Origin: Deltaproteobacteria bacterium
GTDB lineage: Bacteria > Desulfobacterota > Desulfuromonadia > Geobacterales > Geobacteraceae
Direction of reading: 5' to 3'
Assembly (NCBI GenBank): GCA_009668975.1
Contig: SBEG01000020.1
Coordinates: 16,591 to 80,590 of the forward strand
Length of the DNA: 64,000 nt
The notes under the pieces: generated by a model
The model's database searches: none
Seen by the model: only the letters and a program-made list of their open reading frames with translations
Told to the model about the DNA's origin: nothing
Part shown: positions 26,162 through 34,461 of the stretch, in pieces
Layout: each line of letters opens with the position of its first letter
Position numbering within the stretch: position 1 is the stretch's first letter
Position numbers and translations under genes: made by a program

Positions 26162-26905
26162 GTGGCTAAAAGTGACAGTGCCAGCAATATTGGTGATTTT
26201 CCGATTCCCGGAGCGGCTGAAATCCATCCCAAGGGGCTACTTGAGGCAATATCCTATATCGACCAGAACTTCGCAAACGAGATCGGCGGTTGCATCATCA
26301 ACTCTCGATTCCTGAACATCAAGCAACGCATCGAGTTTATGGAGGTGGGCTTCAGGAGCTCATTCGTTTCGGGGCTGATATCGGCAGTACTGACTCCCAT
26401 TGCAATCGGAGTACTGGAGCGATACATCCCAATGTTCGGTGATGCAACTCCTACCTTTATCGATCAAGCATCTGCTGTGCTGCTGGCGTTGTCGTTCTAT
26501 GTCGGTTATGCCGTTTTCATAGCCAAAAGTGCGACATGCTACATCGGCGAGTACACGCGATCCATGGTAAGGAATCTACTTGGCGGAATGACGCTGGGTG
26601 CGGCATTGAAGGCTATCATTGTTTTCTTGGCCTTTCAGTCGATCTATTTTTTCGTAATGAGAGACAAGTATCTGGCCTGGTTGGCTTCCCAGTGTTACCG
26701 GGCACATATGAAGCAGGAAACCGTGGTCAAGGTATATACCTGGTTGCAGGGGTTCCGAGAAATCTTTCTCACGTCGGCTAATTTCGTAGTACTGACCACG
26801 ATTATTTTTACAGTCGTTCCATGGGTAGCCTACACATACGCAAAATTTCGTAACAAAAGGTTGTACAGGGCTGGAGTTGTGAAAATGGAAGTGCGAGCTT
26901 TCTAA
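26162..26905 (+). CDS. inner-membrane protein of the transfer cluster, unknown
   Basis: This 247-aa protein probably starts at the GTG at 26162, preceded by AGGAG. It has four predicted membrane helices (about residues 65-85, 98-120, 138-165 and 205-228), basic residues at the C-terminus, and no known motif. It is not TraH, which is larger and not polytopic. It lies directly before traG with a ten-base gap. I suggest an inner-membrane accessory of the T4SS or entry exclusion; the data do not decide. Confidence 0.6.
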   Translation: MAKSDSASNIGDFPIPGAAEIHPKGLLEAISYIDQNFANEIGGCIINSRFLNIKQRIEFMEVGFRSSFVSGLISAVLTPIAIGVLERYIPMFGDATPTFIDQASAVLLALSFYVGYAVFIAKSATCYIGEYTRSMVRNLLGGMTLGAALKAIIVFLAFQSIYFFVMRDKYLAWLASQCYRAHMKQETVVKVYTWLQGFREIFLTSANFVVLTTIIFTVVPWVAYTYAKFRNKRLYRAGVVKMEVRAF

Positions 26906-26914
26906 GGAGGCACC

Positions 26915-29900
26915 ATGTCCCGTAGGTATACTGTTGCACTGCTGTCGATGATACTGCTTCTTGTCCCATCACTGGCCTTTGCGGTCGATATGGAATTCTA
27001 TACTTACGGCGGGTTTGAAGCGGTCGTTGACGCGTTCACGCAGCTGACGATGATCTTCGGCGACAGCGCATATCAAACACTCTATTACACTGTCGTCGTA
27101 TGCGGCATTGCCGGCGGGGCAACCGTTACATATGTGAAGCTGGTTTCCGGGATGAATACGAACATCTTGGGCTGGGCTCCCATCGCTGCCCTTGGAATCG
27201 TAATCTATCTGGGGCTATTCGTGCCCAAGGGAAACCTTACCATTTATGACCCTGTGTATAACAGATTTCAAACTGTTCCCAATGTGCCGAACGGGGTGGT
27301 GATAATAGCAGGCACGATGAACGCTATCGAGCGTGCGCTGGTGGACATCGTATCGAACTCAGCCAGTCCTACTGCTTACCAGACGCAGGCGGGAGGTAAG
27401 GGTTTTTTGGGGCTGCACAATTTGACGACGACACCGCTTACCGCGTCGAATACCAATTTGGATTCCTCGGTTACCAAATATATTGACGATTGCGTTTCCT
27501 TCGCGCTGACTAATCCGGCATCGACTCTCACCGTGAATGAACTGAGAAAAACGACCGCCAGCTTCTCGACGTCACTGGCAAAAGCAGCAAATCCCGCCAA
27601 TTTTACCGTCTATTATGATGCAGCAAACCCCAATGGTCAGACGATGTCCTGTCAAGCCGCCTGGACCGCGATAAGCGCAGCGATGACCCCGGCGCAGCTT
27701 ATGGGAAACACCGATGCTGTTTGCGCCACACTTGGCTACGACATCACCAACGCAGCAGAACGGATCCAGTGCCAATCCACGCTGTTTAACATTCAGAGTG
27801 CGGGAGGATTAGGTGCGGCATCCCTCGATACATTTGTGCAGCAGACCTACCTTTCCCAGAAACTTGACGAGATTTTTCGAAGTGGCAACAGCAGCGCTGC
27901 TACGAACTATCAATTCATGATGAACGCTTCGGGGACAATGAAGGCTGCCAATGAGTGGCTTCCCTATCTACGGGCCGTACTAACGGCCATAGCTGTAGCA
28001 CTTATTCCTTTCCTCACTATTTTCCTGCCAACACCGATTTGTGGTCGAGTTCTGGGGATGATGTTTGGATTGTTTGTCTGGCTTACCACGTGGGGCGTTA
28101 CTGACGCAATCATGCATCAATTTGCCATCAGCTATTCGAACAAGATGTGGCAACTGGTTCGCCAAAACGCGTTAGGAATGGACGCGCTCTACTTCTTCCC
28201 CGGGCAGACCGCGAAGATACTTGCCATGTTTGGGACCATGAGGATGGGAGGCCTAGTCCTGGCGACTGCTCTGACAGGGATGCTGGTCAAGTTCGGCGGT
28301 CATGCCATGGCGATGCTGGCCGGGAATATTACTGGCCAAATTCAAGGGGCAGGGACAGGGGGGGAACGACAGACTGCTGATCCGACAGGAAAGTCTCAGG
28401 CGATCAAGTCAAATGTCGATTCCGCTCCGACAATGGCCTGGGCAAATGGCCACTCTTATGCGGCTCGTACAGGTGAATCATGGGCGAAAATGGACAGTGG
28501 GACAGCGTCGTTCGAGCAGATGGCCAGCTCCTTTGGAGGCGCACGTGGCGTTTCACGGATGATGGCAGATGCGAATACCGGACTGACGGTAAAGCGTGGA
28601 GCTGAAGGCGCCGCAATGAAAGACGCTGGATTGCAGAAGTCCTTTGAATTGGCAAAGTTCGACTCTGCGGCGAATATTGCAAAAAATGAAAACGTCAAAG
28701 ATGCATTTGATGGGAACTCCGAAACTCTCGGGCATGTGAGGGCAGCAGGAGAGAAATCTATTGCTGACTTTGCAAAGTCACACGGATTCCATCCTGGGGA
28801 AGTTGCTTCATCGGTCGCAAACTTTAAGACTGCCATGGGTTATACAGAAGCTCAAACAGCTAAGGAGTTGACCGGTTCGGCAAATACGATGGCTGCTGGC
28901 GAAAAAGTTGGTGTTGGAGCGGGATTTGGGGATGTAGCGAGCGCAAAACGTGCTGACCAGATACGCGCTGCCGCCAACCATGCAGCGCCGGCAAGTTGGA
29001 AGATCGATTCTAGCCTTTGGGACAGCAAGAACAATGAGCTCACCTCGCTCGGCACTGGAAAGTTTATTTCTGCTATGCAGGGAGTAGGGATAGATTTCGC
29101 GACCGATCATGGACACGGTACTATGGACCTCAACAGTAGTGGGGATTTAGCACGTTCCTCCGAAGTAGGAACATACGCTGGAAACGAGTCTACAGCGATG
29201 GAGGCCCGTGCGAGGTCGCTTGAGATGGCCGGTTTCCAGAAAGAAGCGGATGCAGTGAGGGCATTTGCAGCATCGGGACATGGATTTAGTTATGGAGAGA
29301 TGAGTGATGCTCAAGGTGGAACTGTCGGTTTTGAGGCTACACGAGGTGGGACTGTTTCCGACACAGACCTGGCCAAGTCGACCAAGGGTAGGCAATCATG
29401 GTCTGGTTCGAGCGTTGAAAGAGTAAAAAGGAATACTGACACTGTTGATATTGGGCCACGAATTGATATCGGAGCAAAATCAAGAGAAGGTGACGTGGCA
29501 ACCATTGAAAACTATAAAGGTAAAATGGGCGATACAGATTTTACGGCTGCAACTGTTGATATGCGTGGCAACACTTTTACTGCCTACGGCCATATAAGAG
29601 GGGAGGGATGGGGAAGTGTAAGTGGTCAATCTTGGACTGATGATAAGGGCCAAAGACAATTCCTGGTGGAGAAAAGCGTGAACGATGGGCAAAGAGAAAC
29701 CACGCCTGGCGCTGCTCTGGGTACTGTTCTTAATAGAGGAACTGTGCCTGCAAGTAGTATGAGAGACGATCAGGCGAGATATTCCTTTGCAGCAGCTTTC
29801 GTGTCTGAAATGCAAAAATCGAGAACCGAGTCATATGAAGGTTCGAGTATATCAAGTGTTGGCATAAGCGGATCATTAGGGGTCAAGGTCGCTGGTAATG

Positions 29901-30133
29901 GGGTTGCAGGTTCGAGTGAAATACGTCATCTCGATAACACGAAGGAATCCATAAATAAACAAATGAAAGCGGCACTTAAGATCATGTTCAAACATAATAA
30001 CGATGATGCTGGCAGGCGGGCAACTGCCGCCGAATTGCAGAGCCTTTTTGATGGCAATGCTCGTAATTCCAGTACGTATGGAACGGAAGGTTTGACGAAT
30101 TTTCATGCAGCACAACCATGGTCTCGAAGATGA
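26915..30133 (+). CDS. traG: TraG, mating-pair stabilisation/pilus protein
   Basis: This 1072-aa protein matches the F TraG architecture: N-terminal cleavable or anchor signal (about 1-24), then the TraG_N membrane domain beginning EFYTYGGFEAVVDAFTQL with helices through about residue 465, and a long hydrophilic C-terminal half exposed in the periplasm. A cluster of helices at about 350-460 contains PFLTIFLPTPICGRVLGMMFG. F TraG works with TraN in mating-pair stabilisation and also blocks redundant transfer. AAGGAGG precedes the ATG. The C-terminal half is rich in Ser, Gly and Asp and is more AT-rich than the N-terminal half. Confidence 0.88.
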   Translation: MSRRYTVALLSMILLLVPSLAFAVDMEFYTYGGFEAVVDAFTQLTMIFGDSAYQTLYYTVVVCGIAGGATVTYVKLVSGMNTNILGWAPIAALGIVIYLGLFVPKGNLTIYDPVYNRFQTVPNVPNGVVIIAGTMNAIERALVDIVSNSASPTAYQTQAGGKGFLGLHNLTTTPLTASNTNLDSSVTKYIDDCVSFALTNPASTLTVNELRKTTASFSTSLAKAANPANFTVYYDAANPNGQTMSCQAAWTAISAAMTPAQLMGNTDAVCATLGYDITNAAERIQCQSTLFNIQSAGGLGAASLDTFVQQTYLSQKLDEIFRSGNSSAATNYQFMMNASGTMKAANEWLPYLRAVLTAIAVALIPFLTIFLPTPICGRVLGMMFGLFVWLTTWGVTDAIMHQFAISYSNKMWQLVRQNALGMDALYFFPGQTAKILAMFGTMRMGGLVLATALTGMLVKFGGHAMAMLAGNITGQIQGAGTGGERQTADPTGKSQAIKSNVDSAPTMAWANGHSYAARTGESWAKMDSGTASFEQMASSFGGARGVSRMMADANTGLTVKRGAEGAAMKDAGLQKSFELAKFDSAANIAKNENVKDAFDGNSETLGHVRAAGEKSIADFAKSHGFHPGEVASSVANFKTAMGYTEAQTAKELTGSANTMAAGEKVGVGAGFGDVASAKRADQIRAAANHAAPASWKIDSSLWDSKNNELTSLGTGKFISAMQGVGIDFATDHGHGTMDLNSSGDLARSSEVGTYAGNESTAMEARARSLEMAGFQKEADAVRAFAASGHGFSYGEMSDAQGGTVGFEATRGGTVSDTDLAKSTKGRQSWSGSSVERVKRNTDTVDIGPRIDIGAKSREGDVATIENYKGKMGDTDFTAATVDMRGNTFTAYGHIRGEGWGSVSGQSWTDDKGQRQFLVEKSVNDGQRETTPGAALGTVLNRGTVPASSMRDDQARYSFAAAFVSEMQKSRTESYEGSSISSVGISGSLGVKVAGNGVAGSSEIRHLDNTKESINKQMKAALKIMFKHNNDDAGRRATAAELQSLFDGNARNSSTYGTEGLTNFHAAQPWSRR

Positions 30134-30152
30134 TGAATAAACAGGAGGAGTA

Positions 30153-30605
30153 ATGGAAGCAAGAGTATCTTTTGACGTTCGTCGGTTTCCGTGCATACCA
30201 AAGCCAACCAACAGAAAGGCTGCTACAACAAAATCAGAGATTCTCGCACGAGGAGGGAGTTTCTACAGATTCTCCATAAATGGCTGCTCCAGCAGCATTG
30301 AACTTGAAGAATATCTGCTCAAGCAGTTTGGATTGAGTGAAAATAGCATACTTTCGGCAATTGACGTCCTTTCGGAGGCAACAGATCAGGAGGATGGAAC
30401 AAAAAACAGGGATGTTTGGGGGGTATATGAATTGGTAAATGGCAAGGAAACAATTACATTTACCGGCTTTGCCTTTACGGAAGAAGAACTTGCCAGAAAA
30501 AGCGAACTTTTTCTGGCAAGTATCAGAGAAATGAAGGGATTCCTGGAAAAGTCACTTGCGTCTGCCGGCAGAGGAATGGTTGGTGATGAAATCTGGAAGG
30601 TATGA
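30153..30605 (+). CDS. hypothetical soluble protein after traG
   Basis: This 150-aa protein has no signal or membrane segment and I do not recognise it. The C-terminal part is helical and acidic/basic (TEEELARKSELFLASIREMKGF). An AGGAGG lies six bases before the ATG and traG ends 19 bases upstream, so it is probably the last gene of the conjugation operon. It converges with the next gene on the - strand. Confidence 0.6.
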   Translation: MEARVSFDVRRFPCIPKPTNRKAATTKSEILARGGSFYRFSINGCSSSIELEEYLLKQFGLSENSILSAIDVLSEATDQEDGTKNRDVWGVYELVNGKETITFTGFAFTEEELARKSELFLASIREMKGFLEKSLASAGRGMVGDEIWKV

Positions 30606-30639
30606 TATCTCCTGACATTCTGATAGATAGTTGCCTCTG

Positions 30640-30996
30640 TCATTTATCAGGAGTGTAGTAGTAATTCCCTGAAACATTGCAATTCATCGGATCTGAAATA
30701 AAATCAGGCTTTTCGTCAAGCCACTTATCATCAACCTTTAGGCCCTTTCTCACTATCTTTCGATTATGCCTGTAACAAAGGGCCATAACCGAAATAAAAA
30801 ATAGAGAGAAGAAAATATTGCCAGCATTATCAGAGACAAATTGCTGTGCAGCACTTGAGGTTATAAAGTTCAGGAATTCCGGCAGAATTTCTTTGAAATT
30901 GACGTTTTTCGATAGTTTAATAAAAGCGAAAACACCTGCTGACAGGATGAAAACCACGATGACAATTTTCCAGATTGATTTTTTTTTGCAAGCCAT
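30640..30996 (-). CDS. small membrane protein
   Basis: This 118-aa protein has two membrane helices (about residues 8-28 and 58-78) with a basic stretch after the second (RHNRKIVRKGLK). I placed the start at the Met at 30996, preceded by AAAGGAAA; an upstream start at 31071 would add 25 residues and run into the structured leader. No family is recognised. It is the first - strand gene after the conjugation operon. Confidence 0.5.
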   Translation of the reverse strand: MACKKKSIWKIVIVVFILSAGVFAFIKLSKNVNFKEILPEFLNFITSSAAQQFVSDNAGNIFFSLFFISVMALCYRHNRKIVRKGLKVDDKWLDEKPDFISDPMNCNVSGNYYYTPDK

Positions 30997-31042
30997 AGAG
31001 ATTTCCTTTCTCAGTGAGGGGGCATGTTGATTCCCCTTCTGT

Positions 31043-31170
31043 GGGCGACGGTAGCGAGACAGGAAGACCATAGCCCGTCGCCCGCCCGTAACGTTCTATG
31101 CACGGGCCTCCTTAATGGGACTTCCTGGGAATTGCGACAGGTCCCCGGCTACGTGCCGCCCCCCTGTCGC
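31043..31170. other. GC-rich structured stretch upstream of the 30996 - strand gene
   Basis: Two strong inverted repeats lie here. GGGCGACGG (31043-31051) pairs with CCGTCGCCC (31075-31083). GCGACAGG (31134-31141) pairs with CCTGTCGC (31163-31170). The stretch is much more GC-rich than the AT-rich DNA on its right. On the - strand it forms the leader of the gene at 30996 and could be a regulatory or small RNA. No known RNA family is recognised. Confidence 0.4.
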
Positions 31171-31391
31171 ACCCAGACAGCATATAAAAATACTCAATTT
31201 AGTGAGATATTTAAACAAATTAACTAATTATTCTAAATCATCTTATGATATTATTGTCAAGGGCTTTTCCGAAGACCCGCTCTGGACAAGGTTTTTTAAC
31301 TTTCTCGACAGGAAGTCCCCTTCCGTGAGGGAGGGGATGAAAGGCGGAATTTGCCGTTGACTTTATTCGGTTCTGTAATATATTTCATCAC
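31171..31391. other. AT-rich non-coding DNA and left end of the IS
   Basis: The first 80 bases are AT-rich and contain no gene. From about 31300 the sequence belongs to the IS200/IS605 element. An imperfect hairpin CCCCTTCC (31317-31324) / GGGAGGGG (31329-31336) with a GTGA loop is the kind of subterminal palindrome recognised by TnpA. Confidence 0.5.
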
Positions 31392-31802
31392 ATGAAATAC
31401 TCAAACGACAAGGGTTCACACTCAATATACAATCTTCAGTTCCACTATGTCGCCTGCGTCAAATACCGGCGAAAAGTGTTGACTGAAACCGTGTCAGCCC
31501 GACTCAAAGAAATTAACCTGTCGGTAGCCGCCGAAGTTGGTGCGACCATCATCGAACAAGAAACGGATCGAGATCATATCCATATTCTGTTTAGCGCCAA
31601 GCCACAGATCCAGCTTTCTAAGTTCATCAACTCCTTGAAGTCCGTTTCAGCCCGATTATTGTTCCGGGAATTCCCCGAACTGAAAGAAAAATTATGGGGT
31701 GGTGCGTTCTGGAGTCCATCGTATTTTCTGGCCTCAACCGGCCAAGTCACCCTTGATGTATTAAAACGCTATGTCGAGAACCAGAATGCGAAAAACCTAT
31801 AA
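31392..31802 (+). CDS. tnpA: TnpA, Y1 HUH transposase of IS200/IS605
   Basis: This 136-aa protein is the single-strand transposase of IS200/IS605 elements. It has the HUH motif DHIHILFS near residues 60-64 and the catalytic Tyr in LKRYVENQ near residue 126. QFHYVACVKYRRKVLT at the N-terminus and WGGAFWSPSYFLASTG are family signatures. Length is normal (130-155 aa). All catalytic residues are present, so the enzyme is probably active. The 3' end overlaps tnpB. Confidence 0.95.
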   Translation: MKYSNDKGSHSIYNLQFHYVACVKYRRKVLTETVSARLKEINLSVAAEVGATIIEQETDRDHIHILFSAKPQIQLSKFINSLKSVSARLLFREFPELKEKLWGGAFWSPSYFLASTGQVTLDVLKRYVENQNAKNL

Positions 31803-32955
31803 ATACCGGCTATACCCATCGAAGACCCAGGAGGCAAAACTACTTGCCACACTGGAGGTTTGCCGCATCCTGTTCAACTCTTGCCTGGTGGATCGAAAGT
31901 GTCACTACGAGTCCACCGGCAAGGGGCTTTCACGGATCAGGCAGCAGGAGATCTTGGCTGCCGACAAAAAGCGGGTGTTACTGCTCAAGGAAGTCCACTC
32001 TCAGGTGTTGCAGGATGTACTATTCCGTGTAGACAGGGCTTACCAGGGGTTCTTCCGCCGCCTGTCTGAAAAACATGGCAAAACTGGGTATCCCCGGTTC
32101 AAATCAGAGGGCCGATACGACAGCATCACCTACCCGCAGGAACCGGGTTTCAAAATCGAAGAAGGCAAGCTCAAACTCTCCAAGATTGGCCACTTGAAGA
32201 TCAAGATGCACCGGGCCGTTGCCGGCCAGGTCAAGACTTGTACCATCCGCAAAGACGGCAACCATTGGTATACCTGCTTCTCGGTCGAGTACGAACCAGA
32301 AAAAAGACCGGTGCCGACCAAGGCTGTCGGTATTGACGTGGGTCTGAAATCTTTTGCGACCTTGTCTGATGGAACCGAGATCACCAACCCGAAACACCTT
32401 CGCAAGGCAGAGGCCAAGCTGAAACGTGTGCAACGGTCGCTCTCCCGAAAGAAGAAGGGCGGCGGTAATCGAATGGAGGCAAAACAAGCTGTAGCCAAAC
32501 TCCACCGCAAGGTGCGGAATCAGCGCCTGGACTTCCACCACAAGGAAGCCCGGAAGATCGTCAACAACTTCGGGCTGATCGTGGCCGAAGATCTGAAGAT
32601 CAAAAACATGGTGCGAAACCGTCACTTATCAAAGAGCATATCAGACGCGGGATGGGGAAACTTTCTCCTGTTGCTGGCAAGCAAAGCGGAAGAAGCTGGC
32701 TGCCGGTTTGAGAAGGTTGATCCTTGCCATACAAGCGTCAACTGCAGCTGTTGTGGTAGCAAGGTGCCCAAAACCCTTGCCTCAAGAACTCACCGCTGTC
32801 CGTCATGCGGTCTAGTGCTGAGTCGTGACCACAACGCTGCCATAAATATTCTGCAAAGAGCTACCGCAGGAACTGCGGAAAGTTACGCCTGGGGAGAGCC
32901 GGCGCTGTCAGGCCACTCGCTGAACCAGGAAGCCATGTTGCTTGCGGCATGGTAG
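31786..32955 (+). CDS. tnpB: TnpB, RuvC-type RNA-guided nuclease of IS605
   Basis: TnpB is a compact RNA-guided DNA nuclease, related to Cas12, that helps IS200/IS605 elements persist. This 389-aa protein starts MRKTYKYRLYPSK, the usual TnpB opening. The RuvC residues are present: Asp in AVGIDVGL (about residue 185), Glu in IVAEDLKI (about 270), and Asp in SRDHNAAIN (about 355). A four-Cys zinc finger lies between the last two (CSCCGSK, CPSCG). An alternative ATG lies at 31771. The guide RNA scaffold would be expected at the 3' end of this gene and the right end. Confidence 0.95.
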   Translation: MRKTYKYRLYPSKTQEAKLLATLEVCRILFNSCLVDRKCHYESTGKGLSRIRQQEILAADKKRVLLLKEVHSQVLQDVLFRVDRAYQGFFRRLSEKHGKTGYPRFKSEGRYDSITYPQEPGFKIEEGKLKLSKIGHLKIKMHRAVAGQVKTCTIRKDGNHWYTCFSVEYEPEKRPVPTKAVGIDVGLKSFATLSDGTEITNPKHLRKAEAKLKRVQRSLSRKKKGGGNRMEAKQAVAKLHRKVRNQRLDFHHKEARKIVNNFGLIVAEDLKIKNMVRNRHLSKSISDAGWGNFLLLLASKAEEAGCRFEKVDPCHTSVNCSCCGSKVPKTLASRTHRCPSCGLVLSRDHNAAINILQRATAGTAESYAWGEPALSGHSLNQEAMLLAAW

Positions 32956-32970
32956 TTCACGGAGAGCTAC

Positions 32971-33291
32971 GTGTCGTCAATGAACCCGAAAATTGCCAGC
33001 GCTTGGGTTGAAAAGAATCGGAAAACTGTCTGTCGGAAAGGAGCCCGATCTCTAAAGTTTTCGCCGGCCAGCCCTATTGATTTCGCCCAAGTTGCTCATA
33101 AAACAGCTTTGCAGATTGCAAAAGGTACGGCAGACATGGACTTGTTCGAGCGAAACTTCTGGCCACGATATTTCGATATGCTGAGCAATAGGGAGTCACA
33201 TGGTAATCTTTTGATTATCGACGATGGCGGAGATCTGACTGCCATAATTATTGAGGATCTTTCTGATGGGAGAACTGCAGCCGGAATCTAA
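32971..33291 (+). CDS. hypothetical protein next to the IS right end
   Basis: This 106-aa protein has no recognised domain. The GTG at 32971 is preceded by GGAGAG that lies inside or at the IS right end; an ATG at 32980 is an alternative. The IS may therefore have replaced its original promoter and start region, and the true N-terminus could be lost. The 3' end overlaps the WGR gene by 26 bases, so the two are coupled. Confidence 0.45.
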   Translation: MSSMNPKIASAWVEKNRKTVCRKGARSLKFSPASPIDFAQVAHKTALQIAKGTADMDLFERNFWPRYFDMLSNRESHGNLLIIDDGGDLTAIIIEDLSDGRTAAGI

Positions 33292-33640
33292 TGGAAGTGA
33301 TAGATTCAGCGGGTGGGGCATGTGCGAGATGCTTTGCATCCAGCCAGAAATTAATCGAAAACGATTCTATCGCATTGAGGTCCTACAAGGTCTTTTCTCG
33401 CCTATGGTAATCAGGTCCTGGGGGAGAATCGGTTGCAGGATCCGTGAGAAGGTTTTCTTCCACGAAGATATGTCGAGTGCGTTGGCAAGTGCCAACAAAC
33501 TTTACCAAAGGAAGGTCAAGAGAGGTTACCAGGAATCCTCCATTGACGGCGGGGTGGCGGTACGCTCAACGCAGGTACAGCACAAAACTCTTTCGCGTAA
33601 AAGGGCTACTCCCAACAACGAGCCTATGTTGCCTTTTTGA
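33266..33640 (+). CDS. WGR-domain protein
   Basis: This 124-aa protein has a WGR domain at about residues 22-90: FYRIEVLQGLFSPMVI, then the name-giving SWGRIGCRI and a helix ALASANKLYQRKVKRGYQ. WGR domains bind DNA or RNA ends and occur in PARPs and in stand-alone bacterial proteins often located on mobile elements or defence islands. The start at ATG 33266 overlaps the previous gene. The C-terminal 35 residues are basic and unstructured. The exact role is unknown. Confidence 0.75.
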   Translation: MGELQPESNGSDRFSGWGMCEMLCIQPEINRKRFYRIEVLQGLFSPMVIRSWGRIGCRIREKVFFHEDMSSALASANKLYQRKVKRGYQESSIDGGVAVRSTQVQHKTLSRKRATPNNEPMLPF

Positions 33641-33792
33641 TGAAAAATCTAGCAAAATGGTATTTCTTCCAAGACCACGGCAACTTGGCACCAATAGGAT
33701 TGCCCGGATTGGGAGGTTTTCCACACAGCTTGTTGAAAAGAAGGATTGTTTTGCAAAGTCGTATCCTGTGAAGGTTTTTGAACGGAGCAAAA

Positions 33793-34053
33793 ATGATGAC
33801 ATTTTTAGACAAGACCAACCCAGATGTTGTTTTCCAGTCCAGCTATCATGAAATCCCTTATGAGGTCAAGGTCTGGGATGTCCCTGAGGGGATAGCTCTT
33901 AGCATCACAGAATACGTTACTTTTGATCGAATGGTTCTTTCGATTACTCCGGAAATGTCCCACGCTAAGGCGCAAGTTATTACTCGTGCAGAATATGGCA
34001 AGTGTCTCCTTGAAGCTGCTCGGCGGTTGCATAAGCTCAGCAGGCCAGATTAA
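33793..34053 (+). CDS. small hypothetical protein
   Basis: This 86-aa protein starts at ATG 33793, five bases after GGAG. It is soluble, mixed alpha/beta, and has no motif I recognise. About 150 bases separate it from the WGR gene. It may be in the same transcription unit. Confidence 0.45.
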   Translation: MMTFLDKTNPDVVFQSSYHEIPYEVKVWDVPEGIALSITEYVTFDRMVLSITPEMSHAKAQVITRAEYGKCLLEAARRLHKLSRPD

Positions 34054-34112
34054 CATCTAGCTGAAGCAATATGTAACGATAAATATAATTTTCAAAATGC
34101 CGATATATTGTA

Positions 34113-34128
34113 AATGGTAATTACCATT
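34113..34128. promoter_or_regulatory. 16-bp perfect palindrome at the XRE relic start
   Basis: AATGGTAATTACCATT is a perfect palindrome ending one base before the ATG of the broken XRE regulator. HTH regulators of this kind usually repress their own gene, so this is a likely operator. Confidence 0.5.
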
Positions 34129-34461
34129 ATGGCCAAAAGAACAGTTACTATTTACCCAGCATCGAAGGCTTTGGGCAGCGACTCAAGGATGCACGGCTTC
34201 GGCGTCGCTTTTCTATGGAGACAGTTTGTTCCAGAGCTGATATTTCGCGTCCAACACTCTACAAGGTCGAGAATGGGAATCCCTCCGTTTCCATCGGTAT
34301 TTACGTCCAGGTACTGCGAGTTTTGGGATTGCTGGAAGATTTGTCACTTATTGCATAGAAAGATGTACTGGGGCGTCGGCTGCAAGACGAATCACTTCCT
34401 CAGCGGAAAAGGGCTCCGCGTAAAAAATTCCCGGCGGGAGAAGTTGATAAAAGATCAAACT
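34129..34461 (+). pseudogene. broken XRE/HipB-like HTH regulator
   Basis: The start MAKRTVTIYPASKAL is typical of a family of XRE antitoxin-like regulators. The reading frame is then lost by about one missing base in the GGGC run near 34175. In the shifted frame the HTH domain reads GQRLKDARLRRRFSMETVC, then SRADISRPTLYKVENGNPS and VLGLLEDLSLIA. An in-frame TAG follows (near 34356). The family-typical tail continues after it (VLGRRLQDESLPQRKRAPRKK). The gene is therefore doubly disrupted. Its usual HipA-like partner is missing: the vapBC genes abut its 3' end. A recent insertion or deletion probably removed the partner. Confidence 0.7.

Larger units (their letters stand above)
31300..32975 (+). 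mobile_element. IS200/IS605-family insertion sequence
   Basis: The element carries tnpA and tnpB on the same strand with a 17-base overlap. It has subterminal hairpins instead of long terminal inverted repeats: one at 31317-31336 on the left, and GTAG (32952-32955) / CTAC (32967-32970) around the right end. Such elements move as single-stranded circles and leave no target duplication. Exact ends are uncertain by about 20 bases. Confidence 0.75.

Noticed and set aside
31300..31340. CRISPR-like hairpin near the IS left end
   Set aside because: It is a single palindrome with no repeated spacers; it fits an IS605 end better. I saw no CRISPR array in the window.
33444..33851. Open frame overlapping the WGR gene
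   Set aside because: It conflicts with the WGR domain frame, has no ribosome site and reads like out-of-frame sequence.
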